A stretch of 64,000 nt of DNA from Cyanidium caldarium (lineage: Eukaryota; Rhodophyta; Bangiophyceae; Cyanidiales; Cyanidiaceae): assembly GCA_026184775.1 (NCBI GenBank), contig JANCYW010000010.1, forward strand, positions 372,001-436,000, written 5' to 3'. The notes under the pieces were generated by a model, which did no database searches, was not told the origin of the DNA, and saw only the letters and a list, made by a program, of their open reading frames with translations. Numbering within the stretch: position 1 is the first letter of the stretch; the number at the start of each line of letters is the position of its first letter. This document shows positions 56,778 through 64,000 of the stretch, in pieces. Both the position numbers and the translations under genes were made by a program.

Positions 56778-57503
56778 AGCGCGCCTCGAGGGGCCCGCCG
56801 GGGAGTGCGTGTGCGCGCACGGGGACACCTATGTTTGAGGGCGATCGGGCATGGCAGGTTGGCGACTCGCCGGTGTAGTGGCAGCTGCTGATGGTGCGCA
56901 CGCTAGCCGTACCGCATTTACCGAGAGCGACGGTGATGCTGCGTCAGCCGGGAAGAGGAGGAAGATACATATATCAGGCGAGCGCCTTGGAGGCAGCCCG
57001 ACGGGCAGACATACCAAAACGGACCGACACCGTGCGTGTGATAGAAAGCGGAGCGAGACGGAACGGGAGGCGGTTCACGTGGACGCCAGTGACCAGCGGA
57101 AGCGGGGAAGGAGTGCGAGGCAGCCGTTCGTGTCGCCGCGAAACACTTGACGTATCTGCGGCCGCGGTGACGACGGACTCCACACGATCCGCCGGAGTGA
57201 TCGAGCTCTTTCGGGTAAAGTATGCAAGTGCGGCCACCTTATGAAGTGGGCGGGCATGTCCCGCAGCCCACCAGCTGCAGCCGTCCGCGGCGGATATCTC
57301 CGCTGCCTGCGGTGACCGAGTCGGTGCGCCTCTACACGTTTTCTCCTCGCACGTGGCTGGCCGATGCGACAGCCGACGTTTGGCCAGTATGTTACAGCGA
57401 GCGGGCGGGAAAGGGAGTCGATACGAGAAATGGGGCTTTGAAGCGATCGGCAGGCTGTGTTTTGGCACAGAGGTGATGGACATCTGAGCGAGACGCCTCG
57501 GAG
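56778..57503. promoter_or_regulatory. Long intergenic region upstream of DNMT3-like gene, with E2F-like octamer
   Basis: This region of 726 bp is the longest gap in the window. It contains GCGGGAAA at 57405-57412 (reverse complement TTTCCCGC, an E2F consensus form), 91 bp before the DNMT3 ATG. A minus-strand open frame at 56974-57552 opens only with a non-ATG codon and is not supported. No tRNA or repeat was seen. Confidence 0.4.
57405..57412 (-). promoter_or_regulatory. E2F-like octamer upstream of DNMT3-like gene
   Basis: TTTCCCGC on the minus strand fits TTTSSCGC. It is within the expected promoter distance. Methyltransferases in several lineages are S-phase regulated; this is inference only. 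Confidence 0.3.
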
Positions 57504-59468
57504 ATGACCTCGGAGCGGATCGCCGTGGGCACCACGGCCCTTTCGTCGCCAACGCCCGCCCTCGACACGCTCCCTCCCGCCGACGCGCTCGACGCCTCGG
57601 TGCAGTCCGTGCTGCCCACGCCGGAGGACTTTGCCGGCGATGCGTGCATACTGTGTGAGTCGCGCGGGCAGCTGGTGGTGTGCAGCGGCGCGGACGCTTT
57701 TCGGTGTCGCGGCTGCGTGTGTGAGGCGTGCTGCGACCGCTTCGGTTGGCCGTGGGCAGAGTACACCCGCGCCGAAAATGCCGTGGCCTTCACGTGTCCG
57801 CGGTGCGTGTCGGACGGCGCGGCAGTGGCGAGCGACGGATCTATCGTCTGTGCAGCCGACCTCGCCACCGTCGCTTCCGATCCGGTCACCGTATTATCGG
57901 GTGCCGTGGCCGCGCGTCACCTGCAGCGGTTGGCGATGGCGCGCGCCTTTTACCGCTGCTGCAAACGAGCGCGCATCGACACCGTGGATTCGTTCCGTCG
58001 CCCTGCTGACGAATGCGGGATGTTTGCGGCCCATCCGTGGGTGCGCGGCGGTCTGACCGTAGACGACGCCGACGGCAATCACACCGCCTGCCAAGTGTGC
58101 AGCCGGGCCGGCGGCATCATGTTGCTGTGCGACGGTTGTCCGGCGGCGTTCCACATGCCCACCTGTCTCCCGCCAGCGGTCGATATCGCAGCCGGCCACC
58201 TGCGGATACAGCTGCCGATGACCTCTGTCACTGCCGATACCGCCTCTTTTCCACCGCCATCCCATCGCGACTTGTGGCTGTGTGCGGTGTGTCGCCTCCA
58301 TCGGCACCGGCTGCCTCCCGCCTCTGACACGCACGCACCGCCGCCACTCGGTTCCCTCACGGATCTCTTCGCGTCCGGTGGGCGGCATGCACCGTGGCAC
58401 TGGCCGTGCGCGCGCTTCTCCGGTCCGCGCCTGGTGGTGCTATCGCTGTTCGACGGCATCGCCGCGGCGCGTCTGGCGCTGCAACTGCTGGGCGTCCCGG
58501 CGCGATTCATCCACTACTACGCCTCCGAGATCGATCGCGACGCGCTCACCGTGGCCGCCGACCGCTTCCCGGACATTCGGCAGCTGGGACGGGTGGAGAG
58601 CATCGGCTCGCGCGATGACATACCCGATGCGGTCGACCTGCTCGTCGGCGGCTCACCGTGCACCACCTTGAGCGGTCTGGGCAAGCGCGCCGGCCTCTAC
58701 TGCGGTCCATCGACGTTGTTCTTCGAGTTTGTGCGGGTGAAGCGAGCGCTCCGCCCGCGATTCTACCTCTTCGAGAACGTGTCCTCCATGCGGGCGGTGG
58801 ACAAGCAGTGCATTCGGGCGTTCCTCACCGATGACGCCGCGGAGCCGTGCTATTTCGCGGAGCTGGACGCCAGCCGCGTCACTGCCAGCTTGCGGCGGCG
58901 CATCTACATCGCCAATTATCGGCTGCCGGCCGGCGACGCCGCCATCGTCGACCGCGGCATCGCCCTGCAGGATGTGCTGGATGATCCACAGTGCAGCGTG
59001 GCCGAGTCGCGCAAGGCGTTCTGCATCACCACCAACAACTCGCAGGGCCGACCGAACGACACCCGGTTCAACGTGATATCGGTGCCGGGGCGTGGTGCGC
59101 GTCGCGGCCTCTCCATCCACGAGGCCGAGCGCTGCCTCGGTTTCCCGACCGACTACACCGCGGCGTTGCAGAGCACGGCGACCGGTTCGGTGTTTGCGCG
59201 CCGCTGGCGTCTGGTGGGCAACTCGTTCGCCGCGCCGATGATCGCCGAGCTGTTGCGGCCGGTGGTGCGCGCGAGCGTGGTGGCCGCGGCCATCACCAGG
59301 GACGATGAAAAGGGCGGCGGGGATGCTGGCGGGATCGTCGCCCCGATCCGCGTAACCCTGCAGGTGCAGGCGTCGACAGATACCGAACACGAGCACCGCT
59401 GCGGTTTAGGAGGGGGGAGTGGCGCGCGGGGACAGGGAGACGGATGGCCGGCGCGCGCTGAGCGCTAG
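57504..59468 (+). CDS. DNA (cytosine-5) methyltransferase, DNMT3-like, with two zinc-finger modules
   Basis: The 654-residue protein has an ADD/PHD-like Cys cluster at 48-101 (C48, C51, C60, C68, C71, C73, C76 and C98, C101). A clear PHD finger of C4HC3 spacing follows (C196, C199, C209, C212, H217, C221, C260, C263). The methyltransferase domain begins about 308. Motif I is LVVLSLFDGIAAARLALQLL, the catalytic Cys is C386 in GGSPCTTLS, and motif VI is ENV at 424-426. SRVTASLRRR and GNSFAAPMIAELL provide motifs VIII and X in the conventional DNMT1/DNMT3 order, not the DRM permutation. DNMT3 uses FDGI..G..VL and GGSPCNDLS, so this is a DNMT3-type enzyme. No PWWP domain was recognised. The last 21 codons overlap the 3' end of the opposite-strand CCCH gene. 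Likely role: de novo DNA methylation guided by histone reading. Confidence 0.92.
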   Translation: MTSERIAVGTTALSSPTPALDTLPPADALDASVQSVLPTPEDFAGDACILCESRGQLVVCSGADAFRCRGCVCEACCDRFGWPWAEYTRAENAVAFTCPRCVSDGAAVASDGSIVCAADLATVASDPVTVLSGAVAARHLQRLAMARAFYRCCKRARIDTVDSFRRPADECGMFAAHPWVRGGLTVDDADGNHTACQVCSRAGGIMLLCDGCPAAFHMPTCLPPAVDIAAGHLRIQLPMTSVTADTASFPPPSHRDLWLCAVCRLHRHRLPPASDTHAPPPLGSLTDLFASGGRHAPWHWPCARFSGPRLVVLSLFDGIAAARLALQLLGVPARFIHYYASEIDRDALTVAADRFPDIRQLGRVESIGSRDDIPDAVDLLVGGSPCTTLSGLGKRAGLYCGPSTLFFEFVRVKRALRPRFYLFENVSSMRAVDKQCIRAFLTDDAAEPCYFAELDASRVTASLRRRIYIANYRLPAGDAAIVDRGIALQDVLDDPQCSVAESRKAFCITTNNSQGRPNDTRFNVISVPGRGARRGLSIHEAERCLGFPTDYTAALQSTATGSVFARRWRLVGNSFAAPMIAELLRPVVRASVVAAAITRDDEKGGGDAGGIVAPIRVTLQVQASTDTEHEHRCGLGGGSGARGQGDGWPARAER

Positions 59469-62087
59469 CGTCGCCGACAACACCAGCAGCAGGCCGAGCG
59501 AGAGCATGCAGGCAGTGGCGCGATACAACTGCATCAACTGCAGCGCCGCCGAGATCCACAGCCAGCGATGCCATTTCGCGGAGATCGTCAGCGACGGCGA
59601 GCGGGCGTGCAGGGACATGCGCCGCGGCACCGGACACACCGTCCAGGCATACGCCAGAGCGATCACGCGGCGGTCGGGCCACGTCCGCGGTGTGAGCGGC
59701 AGCGAGCACAGCGCGGGGACGCCGACCCAGCAGCGCGCGAGCCGGCAGCGCCAACACATGCGTTGCTGGTGGATACAGGGCGGCAGGGCGCGCCACCGAT
59801 AACAGATGCAGATCAGGGCGCACCAGCCGCGGTGCATCAGGCGGAACAGAGGCGACGCGGCGAGCCCGGCCGCCGAGACGGCGCCGGGATGGCGCAGCGC
59901 CTCGAGGGCAATCCCACCGCAGGGAATGTCTGATGCCATCGCCGGGGGCGCGGGCGCGCACGTCCACGGCGGCCGATGGCCAAGTTGTACCGCTCGACAC
60001 CACGCCACACCGCTGCTGATGGCCGCCAGGACCACGGCGTCGCGAACGTCCGCTTCCCATCCGTGTAGTCGCAGCACTGCCCAACGATCCAACGCCGTCA
60101 GCGCCACCTGCCCAGCAGCTGCAGTGCCGGCGATGATGTGTCGGGTGGCCTGGCGAAAACCGGCGCTGCAGATTGTTGCAACGGTTTCACTTGCGCATGC
60201 CTTGGCAGGCGACGTGCGCCCGCCACGAGCACGCCGTCGCTTCCCCGCAGCGGCATCCCGGTCGCCGCACCTGTTGGCGCGGAGTGTGCGTGCTGTTGTC
60301 TGCGTCACGCCGCCGCTGTCCTCGGTCGATGCAGCGCTCGCGGCGGCATCTGTTGTCGGAAGGGTCGGCAGCGGCGCCGGCTTCTCGCCAGCCGAGGCAG
60401 CACCGTGACGCGACCCGGTATCGATGGCCGGCGGACGATTCCCTATCCCTGAGCAAGCTGGCGCAGGTGGCTCAGGGTGTTCCGAGTCGTCTCCGGCCCC
60501 GGTAAAAAAAGGAGCTGTATCGGTTGCGGACATCGCCGACGGCGGATGGCCATTCATCGCCGCCACTGACGCGATGAGATGCGGGGCATCGCGCTCGGCG
60601 GGCGTGTAGCCGGCCTCGACGACCGACTTGGACGCCGGCGGCGATGCGGGCGCAGCGCTCGGCTGGGGCGCCGGTGCCTGCTCCGTCTTTTCGGACGCCA
60701 GACGTGTCCGCAACCGCTGCTGCAGCGTCGTTGGGAGTGCCTGCCAATCCAACTCTCCGACCAGTGCCGGATACGTCCGCAGCCACCACAAGATGTACTC
60801 GAGGGCGGCGCTCTCGTCGACCGGGTGGAAGAAGCGGCAGCGGCCCTCGCCGCGGTAACAGTTGGGCCAGAAGCGGCAGATGCCGCGGGCGCGCTTCCTC
60901 TCCAGTACCGCGTGCGTCTTGGCGCCGGTGGATGCGGATGGCGGTTTGGATGCTGCGGCGGCGGCGTCTTGCGGTGGGCGCACTGCCGCAGCCGCTCGGC
61001 TGCTCGCGGCGGCGGTTGTCGTCGGCGATCCTGAGGACGATGAGGATTGCGATGGCCCTGGCGTCATCGCTGCTCTACTGCTTGGTTTCTCTCCGAGGCG
61101 ACGACCCAACGCCGCGGACGCATAGGAGCGCGGTTCCGGATTCACTTTGCCACTCCAGCCCGCCGGCAGCACATCGGCACAGAGGCGTGCGACTGGCGCG
61201 CCCTCCGCCCCACCCCGCTCTACGGGTGGCGATGCCGCCGCCGTTTTCCACGCCTGTGGCGACTCGGCCTCGAGCCACGGCGCTTCCAGCAACTCCTGCA
61301 CCAACTTGCGGGTCTGCGATCCCGACGGCGGCGTCGGCGAGCGCGACTCGCTCTGCGAGATCGGCCTGCCGTCATGGAAGCGACCCAGCGTCAGCGACCA
61401 GGCACTGCTGTCGCCGCTGTCGCCACGGATCGAGTCGCTGCCCCAGCAGCGCGCGGCGCCCCTCACCGGTGGCGCCCAACTGGTGTTCGGTGCGTTCCAC
61501 GGTGCGGTGAGCGCGCTGACGCACCCGTACCGGATGGCGAAAGAGTCGGACGTGCCGTTGGACCACCCGGGCGACTGGGTCGCCCGCGCGTCCGCCCAGT
61601 CCATAGCGGTGTCGCCAACCTCCCGGTGTGCTTGCCCGACGGACACCGCCGGCGTGGGGGGCCACGGCGCTCGAGGGGGTGGTGATGGTGGTGGTCGCCC
61701 GCCATACACACCAGCACCCCCATACGCTCCCGCCCGCAACATACGTCCAACTGCCAGCTCATCCACGTGTGCGTCGCGTGCCCGCGGCCAACTGGCCGGC
61801 GTGTCCGCCGCCCCGGTAGCCGCCACCTGGCCGCTCTTGTCCGTCGGCGGCGGGGCCCACGTCGGTCGTCCGGTCGCCGCCGAAGCTGTTGACGGCGGCA
61901 GCGGTGGCAAGGACGGCCCGTCACTCACTCCAAACGGGTCCGTCCACGAAAAGTTGCTCTGACTCACCTGAAAGGCGTCCGTGTCCGGTGACGCCTCGGC
62001 AGCACCGGGGGCGGCAACGGCGGCGCCCTTCATCGTCCCCGTCGGAGCGCCCTGGTGCCCCGAGGACACAGTCCCGCGGCTGGCCAT
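59406..62087 (-). CDS. CCCH zinc-finger protein with hydrophobic C-terminal region
   Basis: ATG 62087 gives 893 residues; the frame above opens with a non-ATG codon. A disordered Pro/Ser/Gly-rich N-terminus is followed by one CCCH finger at about 400-425, C-x5-C-x6-C-x3-H (GICRFWPNCYRGEGRCRFFH), of the kind that binds RNA in Makorin- and TTP-like proteins. About 35 residues after it is a helical segment LEYILWWLRTYPALVGEL. The C-terminal 200 residues are Cys/Trp-rich and hydrophobic, ending with a likely membrane segment (about 858-882, ACMLSLGLLLVLSATLALSA). This suggests anchoring to an internal membrane, which is rare for CCCH proteins. No family was recognised for that part. The 3' coding end overlaps 63 bp of the convergent DNMT3-like gene. 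Confidence 0.75.
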   Translation of the reverse strand: MASRGTVSSGHQGAPTGTMKGAAVAAPGAAEASPDTDAFQVSQSNFSWTDPFGVSDGPSLPPLPPSTASAATGRPTWAPPPTDKSGQVAATGAADTPASWPRARDAHVDELAVGRMLRAGAYGGAGVYGGRPPPSPPPRAPWPPTPAVSVGQAHREVGDTAMDWADARATQSPGWSNGTSDSFAIRYGCVSALTAPWNAPNTSWAPPVRGAARCWGSDSIRGDSGDSSAWSLTLGRFHDGRPISQSESRSPTPPSGSQTRKLVQELLEAPWLEAESPQAWKTAAASPPVERGGAEGAPVARLCADVLPAGWSGKVNPEPRSYASAALGRRLGEKPSSRAAMTPGPSQSSSSSGSPTTTAAASSRAAAAVRPPQDAAAAASKPPSASTGAKTHAVLERKRARGICRFWPNCYRGEGRCRFFHPVDESAALEYILWWLRTYPALVGELDWQALPTTLQQRLRTRLASEKTEQAPAPQPSAAPASPPASKSVVEAGYTPAERDAPHLIASVAAMNGHPPSAMSATDTAPFFTGAGDDSEHPEPPAPACSGIGNRPPAIDTGSRHGAASAGEKPAPLPTLPTTDAAASAASTEDSGGVTQTTARTLRANRCGDRDAAAGKRRRARGGRTSPAKACASETVATICSAGFRQATRHIIAGTAAAGQVALTALDRWAVLRLHGWEADVRDAVVLAAISSGVAWCRAVQLGHRPPWTCAPAPPAMASDIPCGGIALEALRHPGAVSAAGLAASPLFRLMHRGWCALICICYRWRALPPCIHQQRMCWRCRLARCWVGVPALCSLPLTPRTWPDRRVIALAYAWTVCPVPRRMSLHARSPSLTISAKWHRWLWISAALQLMQLYRATACMLSLGLLLVLSATLALSARRPSVSLSPRATPPS

Positions 62088-62440
62088 ACGAGGCGGTGAG
62101 TCTTTGAGGCGCGACAATGTTTGCCAGTGATTTCCCCCTACGCCGAGCCACACTCTCAATAGACAGGGAACCGCCGACCCGCACTGCACGCTGGACAGAG
62201 AACGCGGGAAGTGCAGAACCGCAGAACAGCCGTCCCGGCGGCATTGCGCGCGCTGACGTGGGCGCGATCGGCCGAAACGGCTCCGCGGGGGAAGCTGCGG
62301 CGGGGCGACGCGGATCAGAGGGTCGCCTCCCCGAGAACAAGGGTGTGGGTTACACAGCGGGAGCCGTATCCGCTCCAAGAGGATTCCCCAGTCAGCTCCA
62401 CATGATGGTCCCTGTTTCAGACCCGCCTCCGCACACTCGT
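62088..62440. other. Intergenic region upstream of CCCH gene
   Basis: These 353 bp between two minus-strand genes hold the CCCH gene promoter and the RFC1 3' end. No motif or small gene was recognised. Confidence 0.35.
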
Positions 62441-64000
62441 TTACCTTCCGCGCCCTCGGCGACCGCCGCGGGATGGCTTGCCCCCACCGCCGCGCGCGCC
62501 ATCTTTGCCTCGGGTGAGCACCAGCGCATCGTTCGCCGTGTCCGGTGCGGAAGCACCCTCTTCCTCCGCCGCCGTCTCACCCTCATCCTCAGCGTCCGGC
62601 TCCTCGGCGACGGCGTCCTCCGATAGGACCCGGCCGGCCGGTGCCCGCGCACCGACCGATGCGCCGGCATGCACCACGCTCATGGTGCTCACCGGATGCG
62701 ACCGTTGTCGGTAATAACGGGTGAGCGCCGACTTGACCGCGGCACTCACCTCCGCCAGACGCGCATGTCCGGCGCGGCGCGCCTCCAGCTGCAGCTCGCC
62801 CGAGGTGACCGTGCGCCAATCGTCCAACGACAAGTAGTACGCGTCCAGCCGTTCGCAGACCGTCGCGGCGCCGTCCGCTCCCTGCTGCAGCAACGGCCGT
62901 ATCAGCGCATCGGACAGCGTCGGCAGATAATCCAGGCGCAGTGCCGGGCGAGTCACCGCGCAACCGAGCGCGCCGCCGGGACAATGCGCCGCCTTGACGC
63001 GCAATTCCAGTTCCGCCAGCAGGCGGGCGTTCTTGGTGGTGGTGCTGTTCTTGCCCAACCACGACGGGAAACTCGCCCGCTCCACCATCTGCGGCCCGGC
63101 CATGTAGTGACCCGGCAGCACCGCCGCGAACAGCGCCAACGCGTTGCTCAGGTCCCAGCGGCCGCGGCGCCGTATCGACTCGTTCAGCAGGTCGCTGTCG
63201 GAGAGCGCCTGCGCCGCTCGACTCACGCACGACAGGGTGAACGGGGCACTGGGCGAATTGCGCTTGCCGCTGGCAAACAGCAGGTAATTCTCCTGGATCA
63301 TCAGTGGCATCAGATCCGGATCCATGTAGAACACGTCCAGCATCTCCGACAAGGTGGGCAGCAAGCGCACCGCCTCCGGCACGCTGGCCTCCCGTGCCGG
63401 ATCCACCCGCGGCGTCTGGCCCGGCAGATGCGGCCCGGGCGAGCGAAAGAACACCGAGAACGCCTGGAAGATGGACTGCTCCTCGAATGTCTTGCCGAAA
63501 ACGTCCATCGCCGCCTTCACGTCCATGTACGTGAGGCGTGACGGCCGATTGACGTGATACCACTGCAGCAGGGTGATCATTTGGCGCACGTCGCCTTTGC
63601 AGGTCTCGGCCAGCTTCTCCAGCGCGGCGTCATCGATGGGCATCTGCTCGGCGTGGGCGATCTGCAGGAGGCGCTTGCGCACTTGCGACCACATCGGTCG
63701 CCGAAACTTGAGGAACAGCGTGGAGAACTTGAGCGTGCGCACGTTCGCGCTGGCATCGTCGTTGCAAATACAGATGATCGGTACGCGCGACGTCTTAATG
63801 AGCTTGTTCAGCTCGGCCATGCCGCCGCGATCGCCCGCCGACATGCCGTCCACCTCGTCCATGATCAACACGTGGCCGCGATTGCCGCAGAGGTGCGCTC
63901 GAGTCACCGACCGCGCCTGGCTAGCCGAGGCGCCCGTGTCGGAGGCGTTGCGGGCCAGGGTGGCCACGGCGTAACGGTCGATGTTGTGCGAGCGGATCAG
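62441..64000 (-). CDS. RFC1: Replication factor C subunit 1 (RFC1), C-terminal part, 5' end beyond window
   Basis: The frame is open to the window edge, so the N-terminal region (BRCT and Walker A) lies outside. At least 519 residues are visible. The AAA+ Walker B is VLIMDEVDGMS, followed by GGMAELNKLIKTSRVPIICI and CND, which is specific to RFC1. The C-terminal RFC1 domain follows, with SDSDLLNESIRRRGRWDLSN, VLPGHYMAG and FPSWLGKNS. The protein ends in a Glu-rich stretch and a GGGGKPSRGGRRGRGR basic tail that is a likely nuclear or DNA-contact signal. RFC1 is the large subunit of the clamp loader that opens PCNA at primer ends in replication and repair. The apparent start at 63967 is a GTG inside the frame, not the true start. 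Confidence 0.96.
   Translation of the reverse strand: MIRSHNIDRYAVATLARNASDTGASASQARSVTRAHLCGNRGHVLIMDEVDGMSAGDRGGMAELNKLIKTSRVPIICICNDDASANVRTLKFSTLFLKFRRPMWSQVRKRLLQIAHAEQMPIDDAALEKLAETCKGDVRQMITLLQWYHVNRPSRLTYMDVKAAMDVFGKTFEEQSIFQAFSVFFRSPGPHLPGQTPRVDPAREASVPEAVRLLPTLSEMLDVFYMDPDLMPLMIQENYLLFASGKRNSPSAPFTLSCVSRAAQALSDSDLLNESIRRRGRWDLSNALALFAAVLPGHYMAGPQMVERASFPSWLGKNSTTTKNARLLAELELRVKAAHCPGGALGCAVTRPALRLDYLPTLSDALIRPLLQQGADGAATVCERLDAYYLSLDDWRTVTSGELQLEARRAGHARLAEVSAAVKSALTRYYRQRSHPVSTMSVVHAGASVGARAPAGRVLSEDAVAEEPDAEDEGETAAEEEGASAPDTANDALVLTRGKDGARGGGGKPSRGGRRGRGR

Noticed and set aside
56974-57552. Minus-strand frame of 192 codons in the longest gap
   Set aside because: It begins with a non-ATG codon, overlaps the DNMT3 start and has Arg/Pro/Ser-rich random-like composition.
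59293-60084. Alternative minus-strand frame opposite the DNMT3 3' end
   Set aside because: Its translation has typical shadow composition (Arg/Ala/Pro) with no motif, and it lies over the supported CCCH frame.
62441-63967. Apparent start of RFC1 at 63967
   Set aside because: The codon is GTG and sits inside the AAA+ domain just before Walker B. The frame continues past the window edge.

Overview
This window reads as a piece of nuclear chromosome from a compact, GC-rich, intron-poor eukaryotic alga, most plausibly a cyanidiophyte red alga. The case is indirect. Genes for eukaryotic core functions (RAD51, RFC1, NOC3, ALG1, TREX-2, HECT ligase) lie next to genes for plastid proteins with N-terminal transit-like extensions (ferredoxin-NADP reductase, a NusG homologue). 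All 32 protein genes can be read as single uninterrupted frames. One tRNA gene appears to carry two introns, one of them in the D-loop, a position known from Cyanidioschyzon. No species is claimed. No transposon, retroelement, virus remnant, CRISPR array or rRNA was seen.

Layout. 1-12 kb: the start of a PP2A activator (PTPA, cut by the window edge), then the C-terminal (acidic + DUF4414 + HECT) and N-terminal (DUF908/DUF913 solenoid) halves of a TOM1/UPL1/HUWE1-type giant ubiquitin ligase, as two separate convergent genes. 12-19 kb: a 2-oxoglutarate oxygenase, a GRAM-VASt sterol-transfer type protein and an unassigned coiled-coil protein. 19-31 kb: a secretory/membrane protein, a PPR protein, PP1 inhibitor-3, PCID2, a coiled-coil protein, a kinase with a voltage-sensor-like membrane domain, and NOC3. 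31-41 kb: ALG1, a tRNA-Arg(UCU) directly in front of it, plastid FNR, RAD51, a PAP2 lipid phosphatase, a polyamine/amino-acid permease and a ubiquitin protease. 40-56 kb: an SDR reductase, a Pumilio protein, an organellar RF1, a zinc alcohol dehydrogenase, inositol-phosphate synthase, an anchorless R-SNARE-like protein, a Pro-rich protein, the very-long-chain acyl-CoA dehydratase HACD and NusG fused to SAP. 55-64 kb: a secreted trefoil protein, a DNMT3-like methyltransferase, a CCCH finger protein with a hydrophobic C-terminus, and RFC1 (cut by the window edge).

Organisation. Strands alternate strongly. Eleven convergent pairs are separated by 126 bp or less, and one pair overlaps in coding sequence. 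Most divergent gaps are 265-680 bp, with one as short as 115 bp. There are no operons and little functional clustering beyond the split ligase. Several loosely related themes recur: ubiquitin (two ligase halves, UBP), lipid and ER functions (VASt, PAP2, INO1, HACD, ALG1), DNA maintenance (RAD51, RFC1, DNMT3) and organelle gene expression (PPR, NusG, RF1). Start codons were taken as the first in-frame ATG consistent with homology and neighbours, because longer frames in many places begin only at GTG or TTG.
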